DNA of 64,000 nt from Ruania albidiflava DSM 18029 (GTDB lineage Bacteria > Actinomycetota > Actinomycetes > Actinomycetales > Beutenbergiaceae): assembly GCF_000421225.1 (NCBI RefSeq), contig NZ_ATWL01000014.1:1-64000 (forward strand). Direction: 5' to 3'. A program made the translations under genes and the position numbers. Of this stretch, positions 25,617-33,564 are shown piece after piece. Position 1 is the stretch's first letter. Every line of letters begins with the position of its first letter. The notes under the pieces are model-generated. The model did not search any database and had not been told where the DNA came from. It saw nothing but the letters and a program-made list of their open reading frames with translations.

Positions 25617-26458
25617 ACCGCCAGCGGCAGAAAGCATTTGCCGGTCGCCTCGCGGCGATGGTCGGGGTTGCCATCATCGCCGTGGTCAACCTGCTTCCCG
25701 TGCTGTGGGGCATGGCCACATCGCTCAAGCCAGTCCAGGAGATCCTGTCACCGCAGCTAAAGTTGTGGGGATTCAGCGCCACGACCCAGCACTACGAGAC
25801 TGTCATCTTCGGTAGTTTCGGCACCGCATTCATGACCAGCCTCGGGTACGGCATCGCCGCGACCTGCGTCGCCGTCATCCTGGCGTCGATGACGGCCTAT
25901 GCGTTGGACCGCCTCCGATTTCGGCTGAGGCAGCTGGTGTTCTACATCATCGTCGCCTGTGTTCCGCTCTCGATGGGTGCGGCGATCCTGGTGGTCCCCA
26001 CTTACATCTACTTCACCGCGCTGGGAGTCAGTAACCAGTGGTACACCCTGCCGGTGATCTATCTGGCCCTCAATCTGCCACTCGCCACCTGGGTGATGAA
26101 GGGGGCCATCGAGGGCGTGCCCACCGAGCTGGACCAAGCCGGCAAGATCGACGGCCTCTCGAACATGGGAATTCTCGTCCGGGTGATCATTCCCCTGTGC
26201 CGGCCCGGCCTCTTCGCCGCCGGAATGTTGGTCTTCATCGGGGCGTGGAGTGAGTTCCTGGCCGGGAGCGTGCTCGTGCAGAGCCCCAGCCTGCGACCGG
26301 TGCAGGTGGCCATCTACTCCTACATCACTGCCTTCGGCCGGGCCTGGGGTCCGCTGACCGCGGCCGCGATCCTCGCCGTCGTACCGATCCTGGTGCTCCT
26401 GTTCGCTCTCGGCCGGCACCTGGTGAGCGGACTCATGAGTGGATCCGTGAAGGGCTGA
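25613..26458 (+). CDS. sugar ABC importer permease (MalG type)
   Basis: A 281-residue six-segment permease. The EAA motif is less canonical here: E-L-D-Q-A-G-K-I-D-G-L-S near residue 178. The ATG at 25613 overlaps the previous stop as ATGA; the 180 codons open upstream in the same frame are an overlap artefact. It pairs with the permease encoded just before. It is followed after 118 bases by the LacI gene. Confidence 0.87.
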   Translation: MNRQRQKAFAGRLAAMVGVAIIAVVNLLPVLWGMATSLKPVQEILSPQLKLWGFSATTQHYETVIFGSFGTAFMTSLGYGIAATCVAVILASMTAYALDRLRFRLRQLVFYIIVACVPLSMGAAILVVPTYIYFTALGVSNQWYTLPVIYLALNLPLATWVMKGAIEGVPTELDQAGKIDGLSNMGILVRVIIPLCRPGLFAAGMLVFIGAWSEFLAGSVLVQSPSLRPVQVAIYSYITAFGRAWGPLTAAAILAVVPILVLLFALGRHLVSGLMSGSVKG

Positions 26459-26576
26459 CCGGGATGAGTCGTCCGACCCAGCGCAGCCCCGCTCGTAGGG
26501 TGAGGAGGACGTCGGTTGATCGAGGAGGCGCCACGATGCTGGCAGAGCACGGGTACGGCCGCACCGGGTGTGCGCC

Positions 26577-27638
26577 ATGACCTTGGAGGAGACGCGACCG
26601 CCGACGATCAAGACCATCGCGCAGAACGTGGGGATGACCGCGAACACCGTCTCGCGGGCGCTCCGCGGCTCGGGCAGCATCAGCCCGACCACCCGGGACA
26701 AGATCCTCGCCGAAGCACGCCGACTCGGCTATGTGCCCAACGCTGCTGCCCGCGCACTCGTGCTGGGCTCGGCGAACAGCCTGGGCCTGGTCATGACGAA
26801 CCCGTCGAACCCGTTCTACTCCGAGCTGTTTAGCGTGATCGAGCGGCGGAGCCGCAAGGACGGGTACCTGCTGCAGCTGTCCGCCACGGAGGAGAATCTG
26901 CAGAACGAGGAGAGCGCCGTCGATGCGATGCTGCGGTGGCGGGTGGACGGTGCGATCGTGGTGGCCACGCAGGGTTCCGATGCGCCCTGGCAGCGCCTGA
27001 TGGCCAACGGTGTGCCGATGATCTGCGTCAATCGACCGCTGCTCGAGGTGGACTGTGAGCTGGTCGGGATCGACTACGAACAGGGCGCGTACGACGCCAC
27101 GCTGCATTTGCTGGACAGTGGCCACTGGCCGCTCGTGGTCTTCGAGGAGGACCTGGAGATCAGCACGGTGCACTCCCGGATCGCCGGCGTGCACCGGGCG
27201 TTGGGTGTTCGCGGGCGGGCGGCGGAGGAGGTGTCAATCGTGCGGATCGAGAGCCTGCGGGACAACGACAGCACACTGCCGTGGCAGCCGCAGTCCGCGT
27301 ACGAGGAGGCGCACCGCCGACTGGCCGGCACGCCCCGAGGTACCGGCGTGATTGCGGGCAACGACTTCCTTGCCCTCGGCGTCTATCGCGCTGCTTACGA
27401 GCTCGGGCTGTCCATCCCGGAGGATGTCGGCGTGTGCGGGCAGGGCGACCACCCCTTCTCCGCGTTCCTCACCCCTGGGCTGACCACAGTGCGTTCGCCG
27501 GTCCAGGACATCGGCGCCGCCGCCGTCGACTGGATCATGGAACGCATCCGCGGGGCCCCACCGGCGCCGCCGACCCATCGCCGGTTCGCACCGACGCTGC
27601 AGGTGCGAGGCTCCACGATGGCGCGGAGCACCGGCTGA
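26577..27638 (+). CDS. LacI-family transcriptional regulator
   Basis: A 353-residue repressor with an N-terminal LacI helix-turn-helix (about 10-60: T-I-K-T-I-A-Q-N-V-G-M-T-A-N-T-V-S-R-A-L) and a periplasmic-binding-protein-like effector domain (about 65-345). The GTG at 26568 is another possible start. It follows the importer and probably senses the imported sugar or its phosphate. Its most likely operator is the AACGTT inverted repeat at 21980-22009. Two inverted repeats lie downstream before the next gene. Confidence 0.87.
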   Translation: MTLEETRPPTIKTIAQNVGMTANTVSRALRGSGSISPTTRDKILAEARRLGYVPNAAARALVLGSANSLGLVMTNPSNPFYSELFSVIERRSRKDGYLLQLSATEENLQNEESAVDAMLRWRVDGAIVVATQGSDAPWQRLMANGVPMICVNRPLLEVDCELVGIDYEQGAYDATLHLLDSGHWPLVVFEEDLEISTVHSRIAGVHRALGVRGRAAEEVSIVRIESLRDNDSTLPWQPQSAYEEAHRRLAGTPRGTGVIAGNDFLALGVYRAAYELGLSIPEDVGVCGQGDHPFSAFLTPGLTTVRSPVQDIGAAAVDWIMERIRGAPPAPPTHRRFAPTLQVRGSTMARSTG

Positions 27639-27698
27639 GCAAGGACCAGACCGACCGCGTCTTCGCAGGAGGAGAGGGGAAGACAGTATTCACGCCTC

Positions 27699-27722
27699 GG
27701 GCACGTGGCGTTCATCGTGCCC
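27699..27722 (+). terminator. hairpin after lacI-type gene
   Basis: GGGCACG (27699-27705) and CGTGCCC (27716-27722) pair across a 10-nt loop, 60 bases after the repressor stop. No T-run follows. A modest terminator is possible. Confidence 0.35.
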
Positions 27723-27775
27723 ACCTAGCCTGTCAGCGCGCAGCACCGAGGCGGCGTCGCTGATCACCACACTCT

Positions 27776-27796
27776 CACGAGCGACGTTCGCTCGTG
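27776..27796. promoter_or_regulatory. 21-nt palindrome before the anchored surface protein
   Basis: CACGAGCGA-CGT-TCGCTCGTG has perfect 9-nt arms and lies 56 bases upstream of the ATG at 27853. Its odd-length centre differs from the LacI-type site, so another regulator or an RNA hairpin is possible. Confidence 0.4.
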
Positions 27797-27852
27797 CTGC
27801 CGCCCCCTTCGCCGGCGGCGATCGTCAACTTCCAGGAAAGGTATCGACGGCT

Positions 27853-30800
27853 ATGCCACGTTCACCACGGAACAGCGGCAGGATCGATCTGAAGCGCACG
27901 CTGCGGCGGCACTGCAGCGCCCTCGCGGCCGGAGCCCTGCTCGTCACCGGTGTCGGCCTCACCTCCGCCTACGGCGCGGTCTCACCGCCGGCCGGGGATG
28001 TGCCGCGACCGACCGACTCGGACTACCAGGTGCTGGTCAGTGAGATGGCCAACGGCGGACCCGCAGGGGACACGGACGACTTCTTCGAGCTGCAGAACTT
28101 CGGCGACGAGCCGGTCGACATCTCCCAGTGGAACCTCTATCACTGCTCGAGCAAGGGCAACCGGTTCAAGGAGCCCGCCGTCGTCGTCGAGGACGGCACC
28201 GTTCTTGAACCCGGGGAGATCTACACGGCCGCCGGCCAGGGCGCACTGTCCGGCTCAGAGGTGGATGCGCGGTACGAGACCTCGGCATCGAACGCGGGAT
28301 TCGGGGTCTACATCGAGGACGAGTACCGGAACCGGATCGACTCGATGGCCGTCCATCCGAACCAACCGTGGCAGACCACCAGCGACTGCAGCGACGGCGC
28401 GAACCTTCCGAACACGCTGAACTACATCACCGGCGAGAGCTGGCAGCGGGTGAGCGCCACCGGGGAGGCAGCCGCCGACTGGGTGAAGGCTCCCCGCACC
28501 CCCACCGCCACCAATGCCACCGAGACGGTGCCCTCGTTCAGCCACCGCGGCGAGATCTACATCAACGAGATCGCCAGCGGCAGCTCCCACCATGCCGGGG
28601 ACGACTTCATCGAGCTGCGCAACTACGGTGACGAATCGGTCGACATCTCCGGCTGGCAGCTCTACAAGTGCTCCACGACCGGCATCATCCTCGAGGACTA
28701 TCTGCAGACCACGATTGCTGACGGGACGGTCCTGGCGCCCGGTGAGATGTTCACCGCCGGGCACCGGCTGCGGTTCAGCGGAGGCTTCGGTGACGAGGAG
28801 GGTCAGGCACAGGCGGAGCTGGCATCGGTCTATGCCTCCACCGGCACGTTCGGCGGTGCGCTCGCCGACGAGAACGGCGACTTCGTCGACGGCGTGTTCG
28901 CCAGTTCCACCAACACCGACGGTGCCTGCCAGATCGGCGAGACGAAGCTGGCGCACCAGACCGATCTCGGCGCGGACGAGTCCTTCCAGCGGGTGGCCAC
29001 CTCCGGCGATCTCGAGGAGGACTGGGTGATCGCTCCGCGGACCCCGAACGGCGCCAACGCGGCAGCCGAGGACAGCATCGCCGCCGAGGCGCGCGAGGAT
29101 CGTGGCCGCGAGGGAGTCCGGGTGAGTGAGCTCGCCACCGATCCGGCCGAGCTACCGGACGGCGTGGTGCAGCAGAACTACTTCGAGCTCGGCAACTACT
29201 CCACCGAGACCGTGGACCTCTCGAACTGGACGGTGCGGACCTGCGAGCCCGAGGGGCCCCGCTCCCTCGACGTCCTGCTCACCGTGGCCGAGGGCACCAC
29301 CCTCGCCCCCGGAGAGGTGTTCCTGGCCGCGCTCGCGGGCACGGATGCGGCCGAGGGCGCGCAGGCCGGCTACGACTCAGCACTGTCCCTGGTCGGGACC
29401 GGACTCTGGATCGAGGACTCCGACGGCGCACTGGTGGACAACGTCAGCATGCTGTCCCGGAACGCCGGCGACAGCGTCAACGACCCCTACAGCCCCTGCA
29501 CCCAGGGCCGCTCGTTGACGACCTACCTTCCCGACCGGGTGGCCGGCGAGACCTATCTGCGGTCCCAGTTCACCGGGAGCAACTACGCCGATTTCGTCGC
29601 CGCAACCGGGACCCCAGGCTCGATCGACGAGGTCGATCCGGTCGATCCGGCCGTGCCGCCGGCGGGGGCCACCGATCCGGTGAGTGTGCCGACGTCCCAC
29701 CGCAGCGATACTCCGGAGGGCGAGAGCACCCGAGGGGACGAGGGGGATCGGCTCACCGCCACCGTGCAGGATCAGGACGGCGACACGCTCGATGTCACCG
29801 TCCGTGGTGGCCGGAGCATCCCGGTGGCCGACCTGCTCACCCAGGCGTACACCGGCGTCAGCGAGCAGGCACCACTGGCCGGGCCGGTCGGGGACGACGA
29901 GGAGGAGATCGCCGGGGAGAACCCCGACGGTGCCGAGGTCGTCGACAGCGGGTACGGCTACCCCTACCAGCGCTTCGTCCTGGAAACCGGCACTGCTCAG
30001 ACCACCCTTGCCCCCGGCGACGAGATCGTCTGGTCGGGCAGCACGAGCGGGCGCAACGAGCTCCAGCTCTACCTCTGGGACCCCGCAGCTGCCGCCTGGC
30101 GCCTCGCCGATGCCGCAGTGCCGTCCGAGCAGGGGGTGGTCACGCTCACGGCGGGTCTGCAGGCCGGTGACCTGGAGGCGGAGGAGCTCAACGTGCTCGT
30201 CCAGAACGGGCCGCGGACCGAGTCCACCCTCACCGAGACGTTCGAGGAGTTCCAGGACCCCGGCGAGTTCGACTTCTCGCTGGTCCACATGACCGACTCG
30301 CAGTACCTGGTCGAGTCCTACCCTGCCGCCTACACCGCGATGATGAGCTGGACCTTGGCGAACCGGGAGGCACGCCAGATCGAGTTCATCGTCAACACCG
30401 GCGACATCATCCAGAACTATCAGCGCGCGGAGCACAATACCGACCGCGCCGTGGACGAGTTCGTGATGGGGTCGCGGATCCACTCCCTCCTCGACGACGC
30501 CGGGATGCCGAACAGCGTGCTCCCGGGCAACCACGACAACAAGAACGGCCGGGACAGCGACCTGTACAACGAGTACTTCGGCCCCGACCGGTATGCGGAC
30601 CAGCCGTGGTACCTCGGCTCGCGGGAGCCGGACCGCACGGACGCGAACGTCACCACGTTCCAGTACGACGGCGCCGAGTTCGTGGTGATCTCGCTCGCCT
30701 ACGGCTACAGCCAGGCGGACCTCGACTGGGCACAGGAGGTGATCGATGCTCACCCGGACAGCAACGTCATCATTGCGGCACATGAGCATGTGATGCCGGC

Positions 30801-31755
30801 GAGCCGGGCGACCGACCCGCCGATCGAGGCCCGTCGGGCCGATTTCGACGCCGGGCGGTGGCTCTCTCGCGGGGACGTGCTCTGGGACACCATCATCGCG
30901 CCGAACCCGAACGTCGCGATGGTGCTATCCGGGCACCGGAACGGGGTCGGCACCATCGTCACCGAGGATGCCGGCGGGATCCCCGGGCACACCGTGGTGG
31001 AGATGGTCGCCGACTACCAGCAATTCCACACCGAGCGCGGCGCACGGGACACCGCGTTGCTGCGCCTGCTCCAGGTGGACCTGAACGGTGAAGCGATGGC
31101 GGTGAACACCTACTCGCCGACCGAGGACGTCCACCACGGTCAGCACTTCGACTACCCCTCCCCGGTGACCGACGTCGCGGACGGGCCGGAGGTGCGCAGC
31201 AACGAACGGTCTTGGAACCTCATCGCCGATGGTGTGCAGGGCCGGTACGTCGGCGAGGACGACGAGTTCCTCGTGCCGATGCGGTGGCAGTACGAGAAGT
31301 CGGTGCACACCTCCTTCCTCGGCGTCGCCGCCGAGCCGACGCAGCTCGGTGCCACGCAGATCGAGGGCTCGGGCACGTTCGAGAGCCTCTGGCCGCAGAC
31401 CCAGGCCGCCCCGCAGGCCAGTGAGCGCATCTGGTGGGTCTCGGCGACCGACCCGAGCGGACGTACGGTGACCTCGATCCCGCTCCTGATCGACGCGAGC
31501 GATGACGGCCAGAGTCCCACCGAGCCGCCGACCGAGCACCCGACCGAGGACCCGACCGGAGACCCACCACCGGACGGCTCGGAGGACGGCTCGTCGACGC
31601 CCGGGGCGCAGGAGGGCCCCGAGGCCAGCGCCGACAACGGCTGGCTGCCGAGCACCGGAGCCGGACTCCTCGGGCTGGCGGTCCTCGCGCTGCTGGCACT
31701 CGTCCTCGGTGCCACCGGAGTCACGCGACGACACCGAGCACGGGTGAGACGCTAG
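27853..31755 (+). CDS. sortase-anchored lamin-tail and metallophosphatase protein
   Basis: A 1300-residue secreted protein. It has a basic signal peptide (about 1-42), three lamin-tail-like beta domains (about 55-200, 235-375 and 420-560, each with E-L-x-N-x-x-x-E-x-V-D), a linker and strand-rich region, then a calcineurin-like metallophosphatase domain (about 808-1060). The metal motifs are D815 in M-T-D-S-Q, N-T-G-D-I-I, G-N-H-D at 892-895, A-A-H-E-H and G-H-R-N-G at 1027-1031. An acidic Pro/Thr tail precedes L-P-S-T-G at 1265-1269, a hydrophobic stretch and R-R-H-R-A-R-V-R-R, a standard wall-sorting signal. It should be a wall-linked phosphoesterase. Its place in a sugar cluster suggests release of a sugar from a phosphorylated or nucleotide source. 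Confidence 0.85.
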   Translation: MPRSPRNSGRIDLKRTLRRHCSALAAGALLVTGVGLTSAYGAVSPPAGDVPRPTDSDYQVLVSEMANGGPAGDTDDFFELQNFGDEPVDISQWNLYHCSSKGNRFKEPAVVVEDGTVLEPGEIYTAAGQGALSGSEVDARYETSASNAGFGVYIEDEYRNRIDSMAVHPNQPWQTTSDCSDGANLPNTLNYITGESWQRVSATGEAAADWVKAPRTPTATNATETVPSFSHRGEIYINEIASGSSHHAGDDFIELRNYGDESVDISGWQLYKCSTTGIILEDYLQTTIADGTVLAPGEMFTAGHRLRFSGGFGDEEGQAQAELASVYASTGTFGGALADENGDFVDGVFASSTNTDGACQIGETKLAHQTDLGADESFQRVATSGDLEEDWVIAPRTPNGANAAAEDSIAAEAREDRGREGVRVSELATDPAELPDGVVQQNYFELGNYSTETVDLSNWTVRTCEPEGPRSLDVLLTVAEGTTLAPGEVFLAALAGTDAAEGAQAGYDSALSLVGTGLWIEDSDGALVDNVSMLSRNAGDSVNDPYSPCTQGRSLTTYLPDRVAGETYLRSQFTGSNYADFVAATGTPGSIDEVDPVDPAVPPAGATDPVSVPTSHRSDTPEGESTRGDEGDRLTATVQDQDGDTLDVTVRGGRSIPVADLLTQAYTGVSEQAPLAGPVGDDEEEIAGENPDGAEVVDSGYGYPYQRFVLETGTAQTTLAPGDEIVWSGSTSGRNELQLYLWDPAAAAWRLADAAVPSEQGVVTLTAGLQAGDLEAEELNVLVQNGPRTESTLTETFEEFQDPGEFDFSLVHMTDSQYLVESYPAAYTAMMSWTLANREARQIEFIVNTGDIIQNYQRAEHNTDRAVDEFVMGSRIHSLLDDAGMPNSVLPGNHDNKNGRDSDLYNEYFGPDRYADQPWYLGSREPDRTDANVTTFQYDGAEFVVISLAYGYSQADLDWAQEVIDAHPDSNVIIAAHEHVMPASRATDPPIEARRADFDAGRWLSRGDVLWDTIIAPNPNVAMVLSGHRNGVGTIVTEDAGGIPGHTVVEMVADYQQFHTERGARDTALLRLLQVDLNGEAMAVNTYSPTEDVHHGQHFDYPSPVTDVADGPEVRSNERSWNLIADGVQGRYVGEDDEFLVPMRWQYEKSVHTSFLGVAAEPTQLGATQIEGSGTFESLWPQTQAAPQASERIWWVSATDPSGRTVTSIPLLIDASDDGQSPTEPPTEHPTEDPTGDPPPDGSEDGSSTPGAQEGPEASADNGWLPSTGAGLLGLAVLALLALVLGATGVTRRHRARVRR

Positions 31756-31823
31756 GACCCCGACACGCCGGGACCATGACGAACCAGGAAGTTGACCCAT
31801 TCCAGCGGAGGAGCTGAGCACTG

Positions 31824-32294
31824 ATGTCCAGCACGTGGCGGATCGTCGTCGGAAGTGACGACGCCGGTTATGAGTACAAGACGGCGCTCAAGGCGCTGTT
31901 CGAGGCCGACCCGCGGGTGGCGGAGGTGACCGACGTCGGCGTGACGTCGCAGGAGCACACCATCTATCCTGATGTCGCCGTCGAGGCCGCCGGCCGGCTC
32001 ACCCGCGGGGAGGCTGACCGGGCCCTGCTGATCTGTGGGACAGGACTGGGTATGGCGATCACGGCGAACAAGGTCCCGGGGGTGCGGGCGGTCACCGCGC
32101 ATGACAGCTATTCGGTGGAACGCTCCGTGCTGTCCAACGATGCGCAAGTGCTCACCTTCGGCCAACGCGTCATCGGGCTCGAGGTCGCCAAACGTCTGGC
32201 CTCGGAGTGGCTCGACTACCACTTCGACGAGACCTCGGCCTCGGCGGAAAAGGTGGCAGCCATCCGCGCCCACGAGGAGTCCCAGCCGCGTTGA
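31824..32294 (+). CDS. second RpiB/LacAB-family isomerase
   Basis: The 156-residue protein is a close paralogue of the isomerase at 12147: both have R-I-V-V-G, C-G-T-G (C71 here), A-N-K-V and A-V-T-A-H-D-S, and both share S-V-E-R-S-V-L-S-N. It would interconvert an aldose and a ketose phosphate. It ends the second sugar cluster, so it probably acts on the product of the FGGY kinase. GGAGGAG precedes the ATG by about ten bases. Having two EryI-like isomerases 20 kb apart suggests that both clusters feed into tetrose or pentose phosphates. Confidence 0.78.
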   Translation: MSSTWRIVVGSDDAGYEYKTALKALFEADPRVAEVTDVGVTSQEHTIYPDVAVEAAGRLTRGEADRALLICGTGLGMAITANKVPGVRAVTAHDSYSVERSVLSNDAQVLTFGQRVIGLEVAKRLASEWLDYHFDETSASAEKVAAIRAHEESQPR

Positions 32295-32397
32295 GCTCCG
32301 GCGGTGGGCAGTTCTCCCCGCCGGGAGCGGCCGGAACGACAGTCGAGGGGCCTAGCATCAGCGCTGTGAGACAGATCGCTGCAGTGGTGGGAAGGAT

Positions 32398-32428
32398 GCT
32401 GGATGCCGTCGGGCTGACGGCATCCAGC
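32398..32428. terminator. 13-bp perfect stem-loop between convergent genes
   Basis: GCTGGATGCCGTC (32398-32410), loop GGGCT, GACGGCATCCAGC (32416-32428). It lies in the 201-bp space between the isomerase and the leftward methyltransferase-like gene, a good place for a bidirectional terminator, though no T-run is seen. A 41-codon frame (GTG 32366 to 32491) crosses it and is not credible as a gene. Confidence 0.55.
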
Positions 32429-32495
32429 CCGGAGCAACGACCTGCTGAGCACCTCCGCCACGGAGAAGTCACCGAGGACGGTGCCGGGTAGCTGC

Positions 32496-33527
32496 TCAGG
32501 CGGTGCGCAGGCGCAGCAGGACGGCGCGACCGGCGAGCTCGTGCTCGACCTCCAGCGAGTAGGTCTCCCGCCAGGCGTCCAGGACTGCGACCTCGTCCGG
32601 GCGGTCTGCATCGTCGAAAAGGATGCGTGCATCGGGGGCGAGGCGGTCGTCGAGCACGGGCAGAGCGGGGTAACGCGCCAGCTCGCCGGTGGCCTTCGGT
32701 GGGCCGTCGACCACGAGCAGCTCGATGCCGGTCAGGTCGGTCAGATCGGTGGAGTACCAGGGCATCGGTCCACGGGGAGTGTCGGTGGGGGCCAGTGGTG
32801 CGTGCCGGATGTGCGCCCACTGTTCGAGACCGTGCTCAGTGATCACCTGCGCCGTGGCGGCGGCATACTCGGTGTCGTGGTCCAGTGCCACGACGCGGCC
32901 GGAACCGTTGCGGCGGAGTGCGTAGGCGATCCAGAGTGTCGAGGTGCCAGAGCCGCACTCGAGCACGAGCCGTGGGCGCAGCCGTGCGACGACGTTCACG
33001 AGCTCCACCAGCGCGGTGGGCTCCATCGCCCAACCAGCCACTTCGGGTAGCGGTGCATCGGGTGAGAACTGCTCGTGCAACTGAAGCAGGGCCTGGATCT
33101 GGGTGAGGTTGTCCCGGCTCCGCATCCGTCGATCCCGGTGGAGTGCGCGGCGGTGCTTCACGGCGTCTTCTGTCTGCTGCGCGAGCAGTCCCTCTACCTG
33201 GTCGAGACGGTCCAGCACGGCCTCGGAGTGATCCCGCGCCTTCCCCGCTGCCCGGGCCGAGACGTTCAGCTGCCGACCGAGCTCCTTGAGCTCACTCTCC
33301 TGGGTGGACGTCCGCGCGGCAGCGGTGCGGAGCTCCGCCCGGTTGCGGCGCACGTCCGCAGCCAGGTCCGACAGCCGTCGCCGTGCATCCATCTGCAACA
33401 GGATGATCGTGGCCAGTGCAATCAGCGCGAACCCCCCGGCCAACCCCTCCCCGCGCCAGATGAGCAGGGCAGCACCGAGGACGGCCGCCAGCACGACGGC
33501 GATCATCACCAGCTGACGTCTGGGCAC
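32496..33527 (-). CDS. membrane-anchored class I methyltransferase-like protein
   Basis: A 343-residue protein with two N-terminal membrane helices (about 6-22 and 28-46), a predicted coiled coil (about 50-130) and a Rossmann domain (about 160-343) with the SAM-binding-like motif V-L-E-C-G-S-G-T-S-T and the acidic residue in V-A-L-D-H-D. Start GTG 33527 has GAGGAGG upstream. Methylation of a glycan or lipid intermediate at the membrane is inferred from the glycosyltransferase neighbours. The two-helix hairpin ending in L-L-Q-M-D-A-R-R-R resembles the N-termini of the proteins at 36174 and 42265. Confidence 0.72.
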   Translation of the reverse strand: MPRRQLVMIAVVLAAVLGAALLIWRGEGLAGGFALIALATIILLQMDARRRLSDLAADVRRNRAELRTAAARTSTQESELKELGRQLNVSARAAGKARDHSEAVLDRLDQVEGLLAQQTEDAVKHRRALHRDRRMRSRDNLTQIQALLQLHEQFSPDAPLPEVAGWAMEPTALVELVNVVARLRPRLVLECGSGTSTLWIAYALRRNGSGRVVALDHDTEYAAATAQVITEHGLEQWAHIRHAPLAPTDTPRGPMPWYSTDLTDLTGIELLVVDGPPKATGELARYPALPVLDDRLAPDARILFDDADRPDEVAVLDAWRETYSLEVEHELAGRAVLLRLRTA

Positions 33528-33564
33528 CGCGCCTCCTCTTGCCGGGTGGTGCCCTGAGCGTAAC

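Noticed and set aside
32366-32491. 41-codon rightward frame after the second isomerase
   Set aside because: It runs through a 13-bp stem-loop, has no ribosome-binding site and no recognisable features.
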